Positions 32,815-44,561 are shown, numbered from the stretch's first letter. The stretch: DNA of 64,000 bases from Poriferisodalis sp965214215 (GCF_965214215.1 NZ_CBDCBD010000003.1:1860001-1924000), one strand, 5' to 3'. The notes: generated from the letters alone by a model not told the origin. Numbers and translations are program-made.

Positions 32815-34359
32815 GTGAGCGATGAGCTAGCGACGGGGGACAACGCGCCGCTGAGCAATCTGGGCGCGCGCCCGCCCTTCTACCGCGACGCCACGGTGGT
32901 CAAGTGGCTCTCGCAGGTGGTGGGTCTCGTCCTGGTGCTGCTGGGCCTGTTCTTCCTGTCCTCCCAGGCGCAGAACAACCTCGCCGAGCGGGACATCGCC
33001 ACCGGCTACGACTTCTTGGGCACTGCGCTCGGCAGCGACCTCGGCTCGGGCATCGACACCAACCCGGCCACCAGCGGCCGAGCGCTGTGGGCAGGCATGG
33101 TCAACACCATCCGCCTGGCGATCGCCGGCATCGTGCTGGCGACGATCCTGGGGGTGCTCGTCGGCGTCGGGCGGCTGTCTCGCAACTGGATCGTGAACCG
33201 CACCAGCAGCATCTTCGTGGAGACGCTGCGCAACATCCCGCTGCTCGTGCAGATCATCCTGATCTTCGTCGTGATAGCGAGCTTGCCTCGGGTCACGATC
33301 GACCAAGGACCGATTCACGGCTGGCTCCACGTCTCCAACAAGGGCGTGTCGATTCCGCGGGTGACGATCGGCGACGGCTTCTACCAGTGGATCATCTTCG
33401 TGATCGTCGGCGCGGCGCTGGGCTGGTCGGTGCTGCGCCGCCAAGAACGCCGCCACGACCTGACGGGCCAGCAGACCTACCCGTGGCTGAGCTTCACCGC
33501 CGTGGTGGCAGCGTTCGCTGCGGTTGGCTGGTTCGCGCATCCGGCATTGGGGTGGGTGGGCGCCATCTTCGACGCGATTGCCTCGGGCATCGACGCGTTG
33601 ACCCCAGGCATCGTGCAAGCGGCCATCTCGCTGCTGGCCGTTGCCGCGGCAGTGCAGTGGATCAGGCGATTCCTGGCGGGCCGTCGCACGCCGGCGGGGC
33701 TGACCAGGCTCACCGACGACGACTGGTTCCGCATCATCTTCGCCGGCGTAGGCGCAGTGCTCGTCATCGTGTTCGTGACGATCGTGTGGCCCGGGTTGGC
33801 GAGCTGGGTCATCAACTCAGGTCGCGACCTGTTCGGGGTGATCGCCGACAAGTACGGCGACGGCCGCACCGCAAGTCCGATCACCGCCTTCCGGCCCGAC
33901 ATCGAGCAGCTCGGAAACTTCCCGAACTACGGCCCGGCCGGCCTGAACCTGATACAGGCGCTGGCGGCGGTGTACTTCGGCGTGGTGCTCTACACGGCGG
34001 CGTTCATCGCTGAGGTGGTGCGCGGCGGCATTCTGGCCGTGCCGAAGGGCCAGAGCGAGGCTGCGGGGGCGCTGGGCCTGCGGCGCACCACCATGCTGCG
34101 GCGGGTGATCCTGCCCCAGGCGTTCCGAGTGATCCTGCCGCCGCTGGGCAACCAGTACCTCAACTTGACCAAGAACACCTCGCTGGCCATCGCCATCGGC
34201 TACAGCGATGTGGTCCAGGTAGGCCAGACGGTCTACAACCAGACTGGCAAGACGCTCGAGGTGGTCTCCATCTGGATGCTGTTCTACTTGGCCTGCTCGC
34301 TGACGATCTCGGTGGTCGTCAACTTCTTCAACGTCCGCATGCGGATCGTGGAGCGCTGA
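32815..34359 (+). CDS. aapQ: Amino-acid ABC transporter permease (AapQ-like)
   Basis: A 514-residue inner-membrane permease. The binding-protein-dependent permease start is MVNTIRLAIAGIVLATILGV, and the EAA loop that contacts the ATPase is EAAGALGLRRTTMLRRVILP. The first membrane segment is WLSQVVGLVLVLLGLFFLSS. It is longer than most AapQ proteins because of a hydrophobic insert (about residues 185-330) between the early membrane segments and the last part. The GTG at 32815 is the frame start; an ATG two codons later does not exist. The next gene starts 1 bp after the stop. Confidence 0.92.
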   Translation: MSDELATGDNAPLSNLGARPPFYRDATVVKWLSQVVGLVLVLLGLFFLSSQAQNNLAERDIATGYDFLGTALGSDLGSGIDTNPATSGRALWAGMVNTIRLAIAGIVLATILGVLVGVGRLSRNWIVNRTSSIFVETLRNIPLLVQIILIFVVIASLPRVTIDQGPIHGWLHVSNKGVSIPRVTIGDGFYQWIIFVIVGAALGWSVLRRQERRHDLTGQQTYPWLSFTAVVAAFAAVGWFAHPALGWVGAIFDAIASGIDALTPGIVQAAISLLAVAAAVQWIRRFLAGRRTPAGLTRLTDDDWFRIIFAGVGAVLVIVFVTIVWPGLASWVINSGRDLFGVIADKYGDGRTASPITAFRPDIEQLGNFPNYGPAGLNLIQALAAVYFGVVLYTAAFIAEVVRGGILAVPKGQSEAAGALGLRRTTMLRRVILPQAFRVILPPLGNQYLNLTKNTSLAIAIGYSDVVQVGQTVYNQTGKTLEVVSIWMLFYLACSLTISVVVNFFNVRMRIVER

Positions 34360-34360
34360 G

Positions 34361-36310
34361 ATGGAACAGGGCGACGGCGTGCCGGCTGTGGGAGACCTGT
34401 CCGTCATGGGGGACAGGTCCGCCCTCACGCCTGCTGCAGCCCGACCCGTCGTAGCGGCCTATCGCTCGCCGGGGGAGTGGATTCGCAAGAACCTCTTCCC
34501 CAATCCGTTCAATTCGTTCCTGACCGTCGCCTTCGGCCTGTTCGTGCTGTTCGCTCTGCGAGGGCTGCTGAACTTCGTGTTCAGCGAGGAGCGGGGCTGG
34601 GATGCCGTCCGCACGAACCTGCGGCTGATCTTCACCCACGCCTATCCCGAAGAGCAGTACGTGCGGGTGTGGGTATGCGTCGGCGTCGTGGTGACCCTGG
34701 CGGGCCTGTCCTTGGGCGTGTTCGCTGGCCGCGGCGACGGTGTCGAACTGCGGAAGATCTCCAACGCGCTGACAACCGCGGCCGCCGCCATCGCCATCGG
34801 CGTCGTCCTGCGCGAGCCATCGGTGCTGATCGGCGCCGACGGTGCAGTCGTGCGAGACGGCGACGATGCGGTCCGGCAGTCGTTCGCCGAGGCGATGGCG
34901 GACCGTTGGGGCTGGTGGCTCGCAGCCGCGATCCTCATCGCCGTGGCACAGGTCATGCGTCGCATGCCGAAGCGACATGACGGATCGCCGCCCACGGTGC
35001 AGGCGATCGACTTCGCAGTCGCCGCGTTGGCCGTTCCGGTGTTGTCGGCGTGGATCTATCCGTGGGGTCACTACGCCTTCGCCGAGGGGGAGTTCATCGC
35101 CGAGCCCGGCCGCACCGTGGCCATGTCCACCAAGCTGCCGTGGACCGTCATGTGGGTGCTGACGGTTGCCGCGTTGCTCGCGGGCCGCTGGGTGCGTTCG
35201 CACCTCGGCGAGCGGACGCTGTCGAGTGTGCGCATCACGGTGACCTTGGCCTGGCTGATGGTGCCGTTCGTCCTGTACTGGGTGGTGCTGCGCGACCCCG
35301 ACCTCGACTGGACACGGGTGGGCTCGGTGGACCTGCCGCTGGCGCTGGCGTTCGGCATCGCCGGCGGGGCGGTGCTGTGGTGGCTCACCTCCGAAGGCAT
35401 CGGCGAGCTCGGCCGCATCGCCGGAGTGGTGCTGCTTGCCATTGCGGGGTTCAACTGGCTCGCGGCCTTCATGGGCTGGTACCCGATGCTGCAGAAGGTG
35501 CGCATCAGCTTCCTCCTGCTGGCGGTAGTGGCGCTGCTGGCGCACAACTTCTCCGGGGAGACCCAGAAGCGGCGACGCCTCGTCGCGGCGTGGCTGACGA
35601 TCACCGCCGTGTTCCACTACTTCGCCACCATCATGAACACGCCGTCGACGGTGGAGACGCCGACCGAGGCGCTGATCGGCGGATTCGCCGTCACGCTGGT
35701 GGTGGCGGTGTTCACCCTCATGCTCTCGTTCCCGCTCGGGGTGCTGCTGGCGCTGGCCCGCACCTCGCGGCTGCCGATCTTCCGGGTCATGGCGACCTCG
35801 TACATCGAGGTGGTGCGGGGCGTTCCCCTCATCACCATCCTCATCTTCTTCGTGGTGATCCTGCCGCTGTTCCTGCCGTCGAACATGGAGATCAGCCTGT
35901 TCGCCTCCGCCACGCTGGGCTACACGCTGTTCTCGGCGGCCTATCTGGCCGAGAACGTGCGCGGCGGCCTGCAGTCGATTCGCCGAGGGCAGTACGAGGC
36001 GTCCGACGCGGTCGGCTTGAGCACGGTGCAGCGAACGACATTCATCGTTTTGCCCCAGTCGCTGCGGGCGTCGATTCCGCCGCTGGTGGGCCAGGTGATC
36101 GCCACGTTCAAGGAAACCTCGCTGCTGGCCATCATCGGCGTGTTCGACATCCTGCGCATGGCCAACAGCGTCATTCCGGCCCAGACGCAATTCTTGGGCA
36201 TCAAGCGAGAGGGCCTGCTGTTCGTCTCGCTCGTCTATTGGGTGTTCGCATACACGCTGTCGAAGTGGAGCCAGCGGCTCGAGCGACGGCTCGGCGTGGG
36301 CGAACGATAA
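34361..36310 (+). CDS. aapM: Amino-acid ABC transporter permease (AapM-like), extended
   Basis: A 649-residue permease. The conserved permease half is at the C-terminus (GFAVTLVVAVFTLMLSFPLG, EVVRGVPLITILIFF, and the EAA loop EASDAVGLSTVQRTTFIVLP). In front are about 420 residues with many more hydrophobic segments. Typical AapM is around 380-430 residues, so this one has an added membrane region of unknown use. A 9-bp inverted repeat (34394-34402/34411-34419) lies in the first codons and might affect translation. It starts 1 bp after aapQ stops. Confidence 0.9.
   Translation: MEQGDGVPAVGDLSVMGDRSALTPAAARPVVAAYRSPGEWIRKNLFPNPFNSFLTVAFGLFVLFALRGLLNFVFSEERGWDAVRTNLRLIFTHAYPEEQYVRVWVCVGVVVTLAGLSLGVFAGRGDGVELRKISNALTTAAAAIAIGVVLREPSVLIGADGAVVRDGDDAVRQSFAEAMADRWGWWLAAAILIAVAQVMRRMPKRHDGSPPTVQAIDFAVAALAVPVLSAWIYPWGHYAFAEGEFIAEPGRTVAMSTKLPWTVMWVLTVAALLAGRWVRSHLGERTLSSVRITVTLAWLMVPFVLYWVVLRDPDLDWTRVGSVDLPLALAFGIAGGAVLWWLTSEGIGELGRIAGVVLLAIAGFNWLAAFMGWYPMLQKVRISFLLLAVVALLAHNFSGETQKRRRLVAAWLTITAVFHYFATIMNTPSTVETPTEALIGGFAVTLVVAVFTLMLSFPLGVLLALARTSRLPIFRVMATSYIEVVRGVPLITILIFFVVILPLFLPSNMEISLFASATLGYTLFSAAYLAENVRGGLQSIRRGQYEASDAVGLSTVQRTTFIVLPQSLRASIPPLVGQVIATFKETSLLAIIGVFDILRMANSVIPAQTQFLGIKREGLLFVSLVYWVFAYTLSKWSQRLERRLGVGER
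34394..34419 (+). other. Inverted repeat near the 5' end of aapM
   Basis: GACCTGTCC and GGACAGGTC form a perfect 9-bp stem around an 8-base loop, 33 bases into the coding region. A structured translation-initiation region is possible; it may also be chance. Confidence 0.6.
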
Positions 36311-36331
36311 GCACGACAAGGGGAGCACGAC

Positions 36332-37111
<780 letters not shown>

Positions 37112-37162
37112 TTCCGGCTGAGCCGTGACTGGTGGGCGTGTGGTTCTGATCTCGGCGCAGTC

Positions 37163-37441
37163 TCAGCCGTTGGGCTCGCCGTACGGGGCGCCGGCCTGCT
37201 CGTAGCAGTCCGGGTGATAGTGCTCGACGCGATCCCAGCGGCTCTTCACGTACACGTTGCAGATGATCTGCTCAGCCCGGATGCGCGCCCGGAACTTGAT
37301 GAGTTCGTCGCAGACTGCGCAATAGGCCGAGTTGCCGGCGTCGACAGTGCGTGACACGGCCCTGCTCTTCCACCGCTTGCGGTCGGGCGCAGAGGTGTTC
37401 GCTGAGGTCGAAGCCGACGACGCCGAGGTGTCCGTAGCCAT
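37163..37441 (-). CDS. Hypothetical small zinc-binding-like protein
   Basis: Not recognised by name. The 92-residue protein has a Ser/Thr/Ala-rich N-terminus (about 1-22) and then YCAVCDELIKFRARIRA with a CxxC pair, followed 30 residues later by HYHPDCYEQAG. The CxxC...HxxC spacing suggests a single treble-clef-like zinc site. It lies convergent to the transporter operon. Confidence 0.62.
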   Translation of the reverse strand: MATDTSASSASTSANTSAPDRKRWKSRAVSRTVDAGNSAYCAVCDELIKFRARIRAEQIICNVYVKSRWDRVEHYHPDCYEQAGAPYGEPNG

Positions 37442-37481
37442 GGCGGGACCCTAGCGAACGGTCGCGCGTGTCGTGCGGATA

Positions 37482-37552
37482 CTCGCGCTCTACGCGCGAG
37501 AAATCACACATGACGCGCGATTGACGCAGACGAATCGCGCGCAGTGTGCGCG
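37482..37552 (+). other. Cluster of three CG-rich inverted repeats
   Basis: Three adjacent inverted repeats are visible: CTCGCG/CGCGAG (37482-37500), CGCGCGATT/AATCGCGCG (37514-37541, 10-base loop) and CGCGCA/TGCGCG (37538-37552, 3-base loop). They lie in the 269-bp divergent gap between the zinc-binding-like gene and the HAD gene. They could be protein-binding sites or RNA hairpins; no gene is seen in the rest of the gap. Confidence 0.65.
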
Positions 37553-37710
37553 ATCGCAGCGACCGTCGGCACGAGACGCGGCGTGCTCGGACGTCAAAAG
37601 CGACAGGGAATGCTGCCACCGAGGGGCGGGCGGCTCTCGGCCTCGGACATCGCGTGCTCGGTCCTAGAGAACACTCGGGTGAACGGCGTGACTGCGCCGA
37701 GCGATAGTGA

Positions 37711-38403
37711 GTGCCCGAGGTAGCGTGCTCAGCCGTGTCCGAGTGTCCGCCCGCGTCTGGTGCCGTGAACGCCGTGCTGTTCGATTTCGGCGGGGTGATC
37801 ACCGAGAGCCCGTTCGAGGCGTTCAACCGCTACGAAGACCGCATTGGCATCCCTCGCGACACCATCCGGCAGATCAACGCCACCAACCCTGACACCAACG
37901 CATGGGCACGGCTCGAGCGCAGCGAGGTCAGCGTCGAAGAGTTCGCCGAACTGTTCGAAGCAGAGGCTGCCGGCCGAGGGCACGAGCTGTCCGGTACGCA
38001 GGTGCTGGGGTGTCTCAGCGGCGGGCTGCGGCCGCAGATGGTGCGTGCACTGGAGATTCTCGCGGCGCGCCTGCCGGTGGGCTGCATCACCAACAACGTG
38101 CGCACGGGCCACGGCACCGGCATGGCACGCGACGCAGCCGCTGCCGCGGCGATTGCCGAGGTGATGAAGCTGTTCAGGGTCGTGATCGAGTCGTCGGTCG
38201 TGGGGCTGCGCAAGCCCGATCCGCGGATCTACGAGCTGGCATGCGCCGAGCTGGGCATCGACCCAGCCTGCACGGCCTACCTCGACGACCTGGGCATCAA
38301 CTGCAAGCCGGCCGCAGCCATGGGCATGGCCGCCATCAAGGTGACCGACCCCGACGCTGCTCTGGGTGAGCTGGAAGCACTCGTCGGCTTCGAGCTGCGT
38401 TGA
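37711..38403 (+). CDS. HAD superfamily hydrolase
   Basis: A 230-residue haloacid-dehalogenase-like protein. Motif I is NAVLFDFGGVITES (nucleophilic aspartate), motif II CITNN, motif III with lysine in VVGLRKPDPRIY and motif IV AYLDDLGINCKPA. The DFGG form and sequence order resemble the N-terminal phosphatase domain of soluble epoxide hydrolase and related acyl-CoA-dehydrogenase-linked HAD proteins. The GTG at 37711 is the frame start; a second GTG at 37735 is equally plausible. Substrate unknown. Confidence 0.87.
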   Translation: MPEVACSAVSECPPASGAVNAVLFDFGGVITESPFEAFNRYEDRIGIPRDTIRQINATNPDTNAWARLERSEVSVEEFAELFEAEAAGRGHELSGTQVLGCLSGGLRPQMVRALEILAARLPVGCITNNVRTGHGTGMARDAAAAAAIAEVMKLFRVVIESSVVGLRKPDPRIYELACAELGIDPACTAYLDDLGINCKPAAAMGMAAIKVTDPDAALGELEALVGFELR

Positions 38404-38438
38404 TGCCCGACCGAGCAACTCGCTGATCGGCAGCCGGC

Positions 38439-40133
<1,695 letters not shown>

Positions 40134-40295
40134 CGCTACGAATCATCAACCGGCGTTCAGAGGGACGTCGATCAGAGACGCTCGACATTTTCGAGCGTTC
40201 GGTACTCGCATTGTCCGGGCACCTCGGAACCGGAAGCGGAACCGGAGCCGACGCCATCGTCGAAGTGCTCGACGGTCGGCGTTAGCTTCGTCGGG

Positions 40296-41069
40296 GTGCG
40301 GATCGCGACGTGGAATGTCAACAGCCTGAACGCTCGCTTGGAACGCGTCGACGAATGGCTGGACTACGCCGAGCCTGACGTCTTGCTGCTGCAGGAGACG
40401 AAGATGTCCGATGAGCAGTTTCCGCATCGGCACTTTGAGGCGCAGGGCTACGACTCGGCGCACCACGGCGAGGGCCGCTGGAACGGGGTGGCCATCGTGT
40501 CGCGCGTGGGCATCGACAACCCGGTCGCCGGCTTTGCTGACGGCCGCGAACCCGATCCCGATGCGCGGATCATCTCGGCCCGCTGCGGGGGGGTGAGGGT
40601 GAGCTCGGTCTATGTGCCCAACGGGCGTGCGGTCGACCATGAGCACTACCGCTACAAGCTGGACTGGCTCGGGCGCTTGCGTGCTCACCTGCAGGCCACC
40701 TGCGATCCGGCCGAGCCGGTGCTGGTCGGCGGCGACTTCAACGTGTGCCCGGACTACCGCGATGTGTGGGACCCCGACAATCCCGAGCCCCGCACCCACG
40801 TCACCGAACCTGAACGGCACGCCATCGCCGAGGTGTGCGATTGGGGGCTCGCCGACATCTTCCGCGAGCACTACGACGCCGCGGGCCTCTACAGCTGGTG
40901 GGACTACCGAGACGGCGCGTTCTACAAGCGCCACGGCCTGCGAATCGACCTGCTGCTGGGCACCGAGCCGGTGGTTGCAGCTACGCAGTTCTGCCTCATC
41001 GATCGCAACGCCCGCAAGGGCACCAAGCCATCGGACCACACGCCGGTGTTCGCGGATCTCGCGCTCTGA
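40296..41069 (+). CDS. xthA: Exodeoxyribonuclease III
   Basis: A 257-residue AP endonuclease/exonuclease III. Family blocks are MRIATWNVNSLNARLERV, VLLLQETKMSDEQFP (metal-binding glutamate), VGGDFNVCPDYRDVWDP (catalytic aspartate and asparagine) and the C-terminal RIDLLLGT and GTKPSDHTPVFADL (catalytic aspartate-histidine). It cuts DNA at abasic sites and trims 3' ends. The start is a GTG. The 162-bp gap upstream shows no gene. Confidence 0.95.
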   Translation: MRIATWNVNSLNARLERVDEWLDYAEPDVLLLQETKMSDEQFPHRHFEAQGYDSAHHGEGRWNGVAIVSRVGIDNPVAGFADGREPDPDARIISARCGGVRVSSVYVPNGRAVDHEHYRYKLDWLGRLRAHLQATCDPAEPVLVGGDFNVCPDYRDVWDPDNPEPRTHVTEPERHAIAEVCDWGLADIFREHYDAAGLYSWWDYRDGAFYKRHGLRIDLLLGTEPVVAATQFCLIDRNARKGTKPSDHTPVFADLAL

Positions 41070-41198
41070 CGCTGAGCCGGCCGGCCGCACCGTGCCGCTC
41101 GACCGGCTCTACTTGCGGCTGGTTGCCATGTGGCTCCGGGTCAACTCGGGCACCGGCGTGTCTCCGGATGCGCTTCCCGCCGACCGGCGGACCCCGGC

Positions 41199-43313
41199 TC
41201 AGTGTTCGCGTGTGGTGCCGAGCGCCGCACGAGCTTCGGCCAGCCGACTCGCAGCGTCGTCGCGAGCAAGCGGCGGCGGCTCGGCGGTCGCGTGTTCGAT
41301 CAGCTCCAGCCATGGCGACGGACTGCGAGGCCCGCCGCCCGTCCCGCGGCCCGATCGGTGCCGCGCCCAGGTGAAGTGGAGCGTGCGGCTCGCCCGCGAC
41401 ACCGCCACGTAGAACAGCCGTCGCTCCTCGAGGTCGTCTCGGCGCAGCGGCACGAGCCCGTCCTCCGCCCCGGCGATCACCACATGAGGCCACTGCAGGC
41501 CTTTTGCGGCGTGGAAGGTGGCCAGCGTGACTGCGCCGTCTCGTGGGTCGAGCGACGCACCGAGCCGGTAACGGTCAAAGAGATCGACGGTGAACTCGCG
41601 TTCACGGTTCGCCAGCAGCGCCGCCCAGCTCGCGAAGCCGTCGCCAGTGGCGCCGATATGGCGCGATCGGCGACCCGCCGAGCTGTCGATCTCGGCCAGA
41701 TAGGCCTCCGCCAGCTCGAGCACTCCCAGCAGCGTCTCCGCGGGCACTTCAGCAGACGGCGTCTCGGAGACCGCTCGCGGGTCTGCCCGCAGGCGTTCGC
41801 CGACTTCGGGCCGTGGAGAAGTGCCGCGCGAACGCTCAGTCGACGCTGAGCGCAGATCGGGAGCAGAGCCGTCGAGCGCCTCGGCTCGCAGGTCCTCGAC
41901 AGCGGCAGCGAACGGCACGTTCGAGGTGCGAAACCTCTCTAGCAGCTCCCTGACGGCGGGCAACTGGAGAAACGGGCTGCGCTGACCGCTGAGCCGGTAG
42001 GGGATGGCGCGGGCATTCAGCGCGGTCGCGATGTCGCCGAGCTGACCATTCGTGCGTGCCAGCACCCCGAAGGCGCCCCAGCGCACCCGGCCGACGCGCC
42101 GGTCGGCGATCCATCTGGCGATGCCGTCAGCTTCTGCTCCGACATCGTCGAACGCGGTCACGGTCGGCACCGGACCTGTCTCGTGCGGTCGAGCGGGGCT
42201 CTGACGCGCTCCGCTCGGGCCGATGTCTGGTGACAGCTCGCCCGGACTCGCGGGCTCGCGCGCAGCATCGCCGCGGGGCTCTGACCGTTGGCGCGTTTGC
42301 GGCGCCATGACGGCCTGCGCTGCGGTGACCAGCGAGGGATGGCTGCGGTAGTTGAGTTCGAGCCGGATCACCTGTGCGCCCTCGAAGTGACGCTCGAAGC
42401 CGGCGACGTAGCGGCTGTCGGCACCATTCCACCCGTAGATCGCTTGGTCGATGTCGCCGACGGCGCAGATGTCGGCAGCCTTGCTATACACGGCGTCGGA
42501 CCCGCCGATCCATTCCCCCAGCAGCTCCCACTGCAGCCGGTTGAGATCTTGGAACTCGTCGACAAAGAAGTGGCGGTGAAGCCAGCGCTGCGCAGCAGCG
42601 AAGTGCTCGTCGGAGCGCATCAGGCGCGTGCACTCCGCCAATAGGTCGTCGAAATCGAGAAGACGGCGACGCGACTTCGTGCGCTCGAAGTGCTTGAAGA
42701 GCTCCGCGGCTGCTTCGCCGCCTTGGCGCCCGAGCCGACGATGAGCCGGCCCCTCGCGATATTCGGCGACCGACAGGCTGCTGGCCTTGGCCCAGTCGAT
42801 CTCGCGCAGCGCCGCGGCAACCGTGATCGGCGGCCTGGGCCCGAATGCACGCTGGAGGTGCTCTGCGAGTTCGCTGCTCAGCGCACCCCGGCTGGGAAGA
42901 ATCTTGCGCTCGGCGCGGCCGTGATCGATGTCGTACCGGCGCACTTGTGCCAGAGCGATCGAGTGGAAGGTGCCCACAGGACCCATGTCGTCGATGTCGA
43001 GTTCCCTCAGCCGGGTCCGCAGCTCGTGGGCAGCCCGCCGAGTGAACGTCACGGCCATGGCGCGCCGCGCCTGCATCGACTCGGTGGCGGAACGCCAGGC
43101 GATGCGGTGCGTGAGCACGCGGGTCTTGCCGCTCCCCGGACCGGCCACCACCAGCAGCGCACTCGCGCTCGAGCGCACGGCGGCTCGCTGGGCGGCGTCA
43201 AGCCCGTCGTCGGCCGGCAGTGTCTCGTCTGGCAGCGACCGCCTCGGCAGCGTCGCGCTCGGCAGCGTCTCACCCGGCTGCGCTGGGGCGCCGGCGTCGT
43301 CTGAGTCACTCAT
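41199..43313 (-). CDS. UvrD/PcrA-type superfamily I DNA helicase
   Basis: A 704-residue SF1A helicase. Motifs in order: Q-motif LDAAQRAAV, Walker A VVAGPGSGKTRVLTHR, Ia AVTFTRRAAHELR, motif II FFVDEFQDLNRLQW, motif III GDIDQAIYGWNGAD, IV RLELNYRSHPSLV, V ATFHAAKGLQWPHVVI and VI RRLFYVAVSRASRTLHF. These proteins unwind DNA 3'-5' in repair and replication restart. The linker region (about 355-400 and 500-540) is rich in short polar inserts. It resembles PcrA/UvrD2 but no HRDC or C-terminal clamp motif is clear, so no symbol is given. A GAGG site precedes the ATG. Confidence 0.92.
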   Translation of the reverse strand: MSDSDDAGAPAQPGETLPSATLPRRSLPDETLPADDGLDAAQRAAVRSSASALLVVAGPGSGKTRVLTHRIAWRSATESMQARRAMAVTFTRRAAHELRTRLRELDIDDMGPVGTFHSIALAQVRRYDIDHGRAERKILPSRGALSSELAEHLQRAFGPRPPITVAAALREIDWAKASSLSVAEYREGPAHRRLGRQGGEAAAELFKHFERTKSRRRLLDFDDLLAECTRLMRSDEHFAAAQRWLHRHFFVDEFQDLNRLQWELLGEWIGGSDAVYSKAADICAVGDIDQAIYGWNGADSRYVAGFERHFEGAQVIRLELNYRSHPSLVTAAQAVMAPQTRQRSEPRGDAAREPASPGELSPDIGPSGARQSPARPHETGPVPTVTAFDDVGAEADGIARWIADRRVGRVRWGAFGVLARTNGQLGDIATALNARAIPYRLSGQRSPFLQLPAVRELLERFRTSNVPFAAAVEDLRAEALDGSAPDLRSASTERSRGTSPRPEVGERLRADPRAVSETPSAEVPAETLLGVLELAEAYLAEIDSSAGRRSRHIGATGDGFASWAALLANREREFTVDLFDRYRLGASLDPRDGAVTLATFHAAKGLQWPHVVIAGAEDGLVPLRRDDLEERRLFYVAVSRASRTLHFTWARHRSGRGTGGGPRSPSPWLELIEHATAEPPPLARDDAASRLAEARAALGTTREH

Positions 43314-43683
43314 CGCCGACCTCGTTCACCCCTGCGAAGTTCACCACGGCGAACCTAGGCCCTCGCACTGTGCAGTCTGCCTGCGCAGTCTGGGTGCGCT
43401 GGCTGCATGCGCGGCAGCTCCTAGGAGACTGGTCGGCAAGTCGTGTTTCCGCCAGTTTTCCGATTGCAAACCCACAGGTCAGCAGCTTGCTGGATCAGCC
43501 CGAAGCCCATTTCCGACCAGACTTCCAGGCGTTGTCGTGTGGGGTGGCCGTTCCCTCGGTGCCGCTGTCGCATGCGCGCCAGCTCTCGGGGCGCTGCCGC
43601 CATGCCGAACTGCGCCCATCCGCAGCACCTATCCGCAGCACCTATCCGCAGCACCTATCCGCAGCGTCAATAGCCTGCTTGCG
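43314..43683 (+). other. 370-bp gap with 13-bp tandem repeats and an imperfect duplication
   Basis: No gene is supported here. A 13-bp unit ATCCGCAGCACCT is repeated three times at 43618-43656, with a partial fourth copy, ending 18 bp before the BtuF-like start. Upstream, GCATGCGCGGCAGCTC (near 43403) and GCATGCGCGCCAGCTC (near 43571) are near-copies within longer similar stretches. No cobalamin-riboswitch box was recognised despite the BtuF-like gene downstream. Confidence 0.75.
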
Positions 43684-44397
43684 GTGCGGATCGTCAGCCT
43701 GGTCCCGAGCGTCACTGAGACGCTGGCCGCGTGGGGCGCCGACCCGATCGCGTGTACTCGATTCTGTGAGCGAGACGATCTGCGACATGTCGGCGGCACG
43801 AAAAACCCCGACATCGAGGCCATCGCCGCGCTGGCACCGGATCTTGTCGTCGTCGACCGCGAGGAAAACCGCAAGGAGGACTTCGACGCGCTGGTTGCTG
43901 CGGGCATCGAGGTCGAGGCTCTGCACGTCGCATCCATCGATGATGTCGAACCAGAACTCGACCATCTCGCAGCACGGCTCGGTGTTGCCACGCAGCCAGA
44001 GCCGATGCCGGCTCGCGCCGGGCTGCCACCGCTGCGCCGTCCGTCGGACGGCACCGGGCCGGTGCGTGTATTCGTGCCGATCTGGCGGCGGCCCTACATG
44101 ACCGTGGGCGCCCGCACCTACGGCACCTCGCTGCTGGAGTACTGCGGCGTGCAGGTGGCATTTGCCGATCGACCCGACGCCTATCCCACTCTCAGCGAGA
44201 GTGACTTTGCCGGCGAGCCGATCGATCTGGTCCTCGCGCCCACCGAGCCGTACGCGTGGCATCGCCGCAATCTCGGCGAGCTCAGCGCGTTCGGCCCGAC
44301 CAGTCTCATCGACGGCCAAGACCTGTTCTGGTGGGGGGCGCGCACGCCCACGGCGGTGACCCGCGTCGCGCAGACGATTGCGCAGGCGCTGGGCTGA
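43684..44397 (+). CDS. BtuF-like cobalamin/metal-chelate binding protein, apparently cytoplasmic
   Basis: A 237-residue helical-backbone metal-receptor fold protein. It starts directly VRIVSLVPSVTETLAAWG, the first core strand of BtuF/FepB-type proteins, then IEAIAALAPDLVVVDREENR, VFVPIWRRPYMTVGARTYG and LLEYCGVQVAFAD. There is no signal peptide or lipobox and no permease or ATPase gene nearby. It may be a cytosolic relative, or the true start lies in the repeat-rich upstream DNA. GTG start, no clear ribosome site. Confidence 0.85.
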   Translation: MRIVSLVPSVTETLAAWGADPIACTRFCERDDLRHVGGTKNPDIEAIAALAPDLVVVDREENRKEDFDALVAAGIEVEALHVASIDDVEPELDHLAARLGVATQPEPMPARAGLPPLRRPSDGTGPVRVFVPIWRRPYMTVGARTYGTSLLEYCGVQVAFADRPDAYPTLSESDFAGEPIDLVLAPTEPYAWHRRNLGELSAFGPTSLIDGQDLFWWGARTPTAVTRVAQTIAQALG

Positions 44398-44561
44398 GCG
44401 CCTCCGCGCGTGAGCGACGGTCGGGACCTGTTTTGGTCGGGGTCGCGCACGCTTGGCGCCGTCGTGCGTGTTGCGCCGGCGCGCCGAGCGCTGCTGGGTC
44501 CCCACCGATTCCCGCAGGCGGCGCCAAGTAGCGTGACGGAAGCCTAAAGAGGGGATTGGAC

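Noticed and set aside
34328..36328. A 666-codon open frame antisense to aapM
   Set aside because: It is His/Arg/Gln-rich, has no recognisable domain, and lies wholly opposite a clear permease gene in GC-rich DNA where antisense frames stay open by chance.
37442..37710. Small plus-strand open frame beginning near 37473
   Set aside because: Composition and codon use are not gene-like and it is explained by the inverted-repeat cluster.
43421..43654. Minus-strand 77-codon frame with WSEMGFGLIQQAADLW
   Set aside because: It reads slightly protein-like and could be a decayed fragment, but it overlaps the 13-bp repeats and no domain is recognised; not supported as a gene.
43314..43683. Cobalamin riboswitch upstream of the BtuF-like gene
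   Set aside because: No B12-box-like sequence or the expected conserved core was seen, and the region is mostly explained by repeats.
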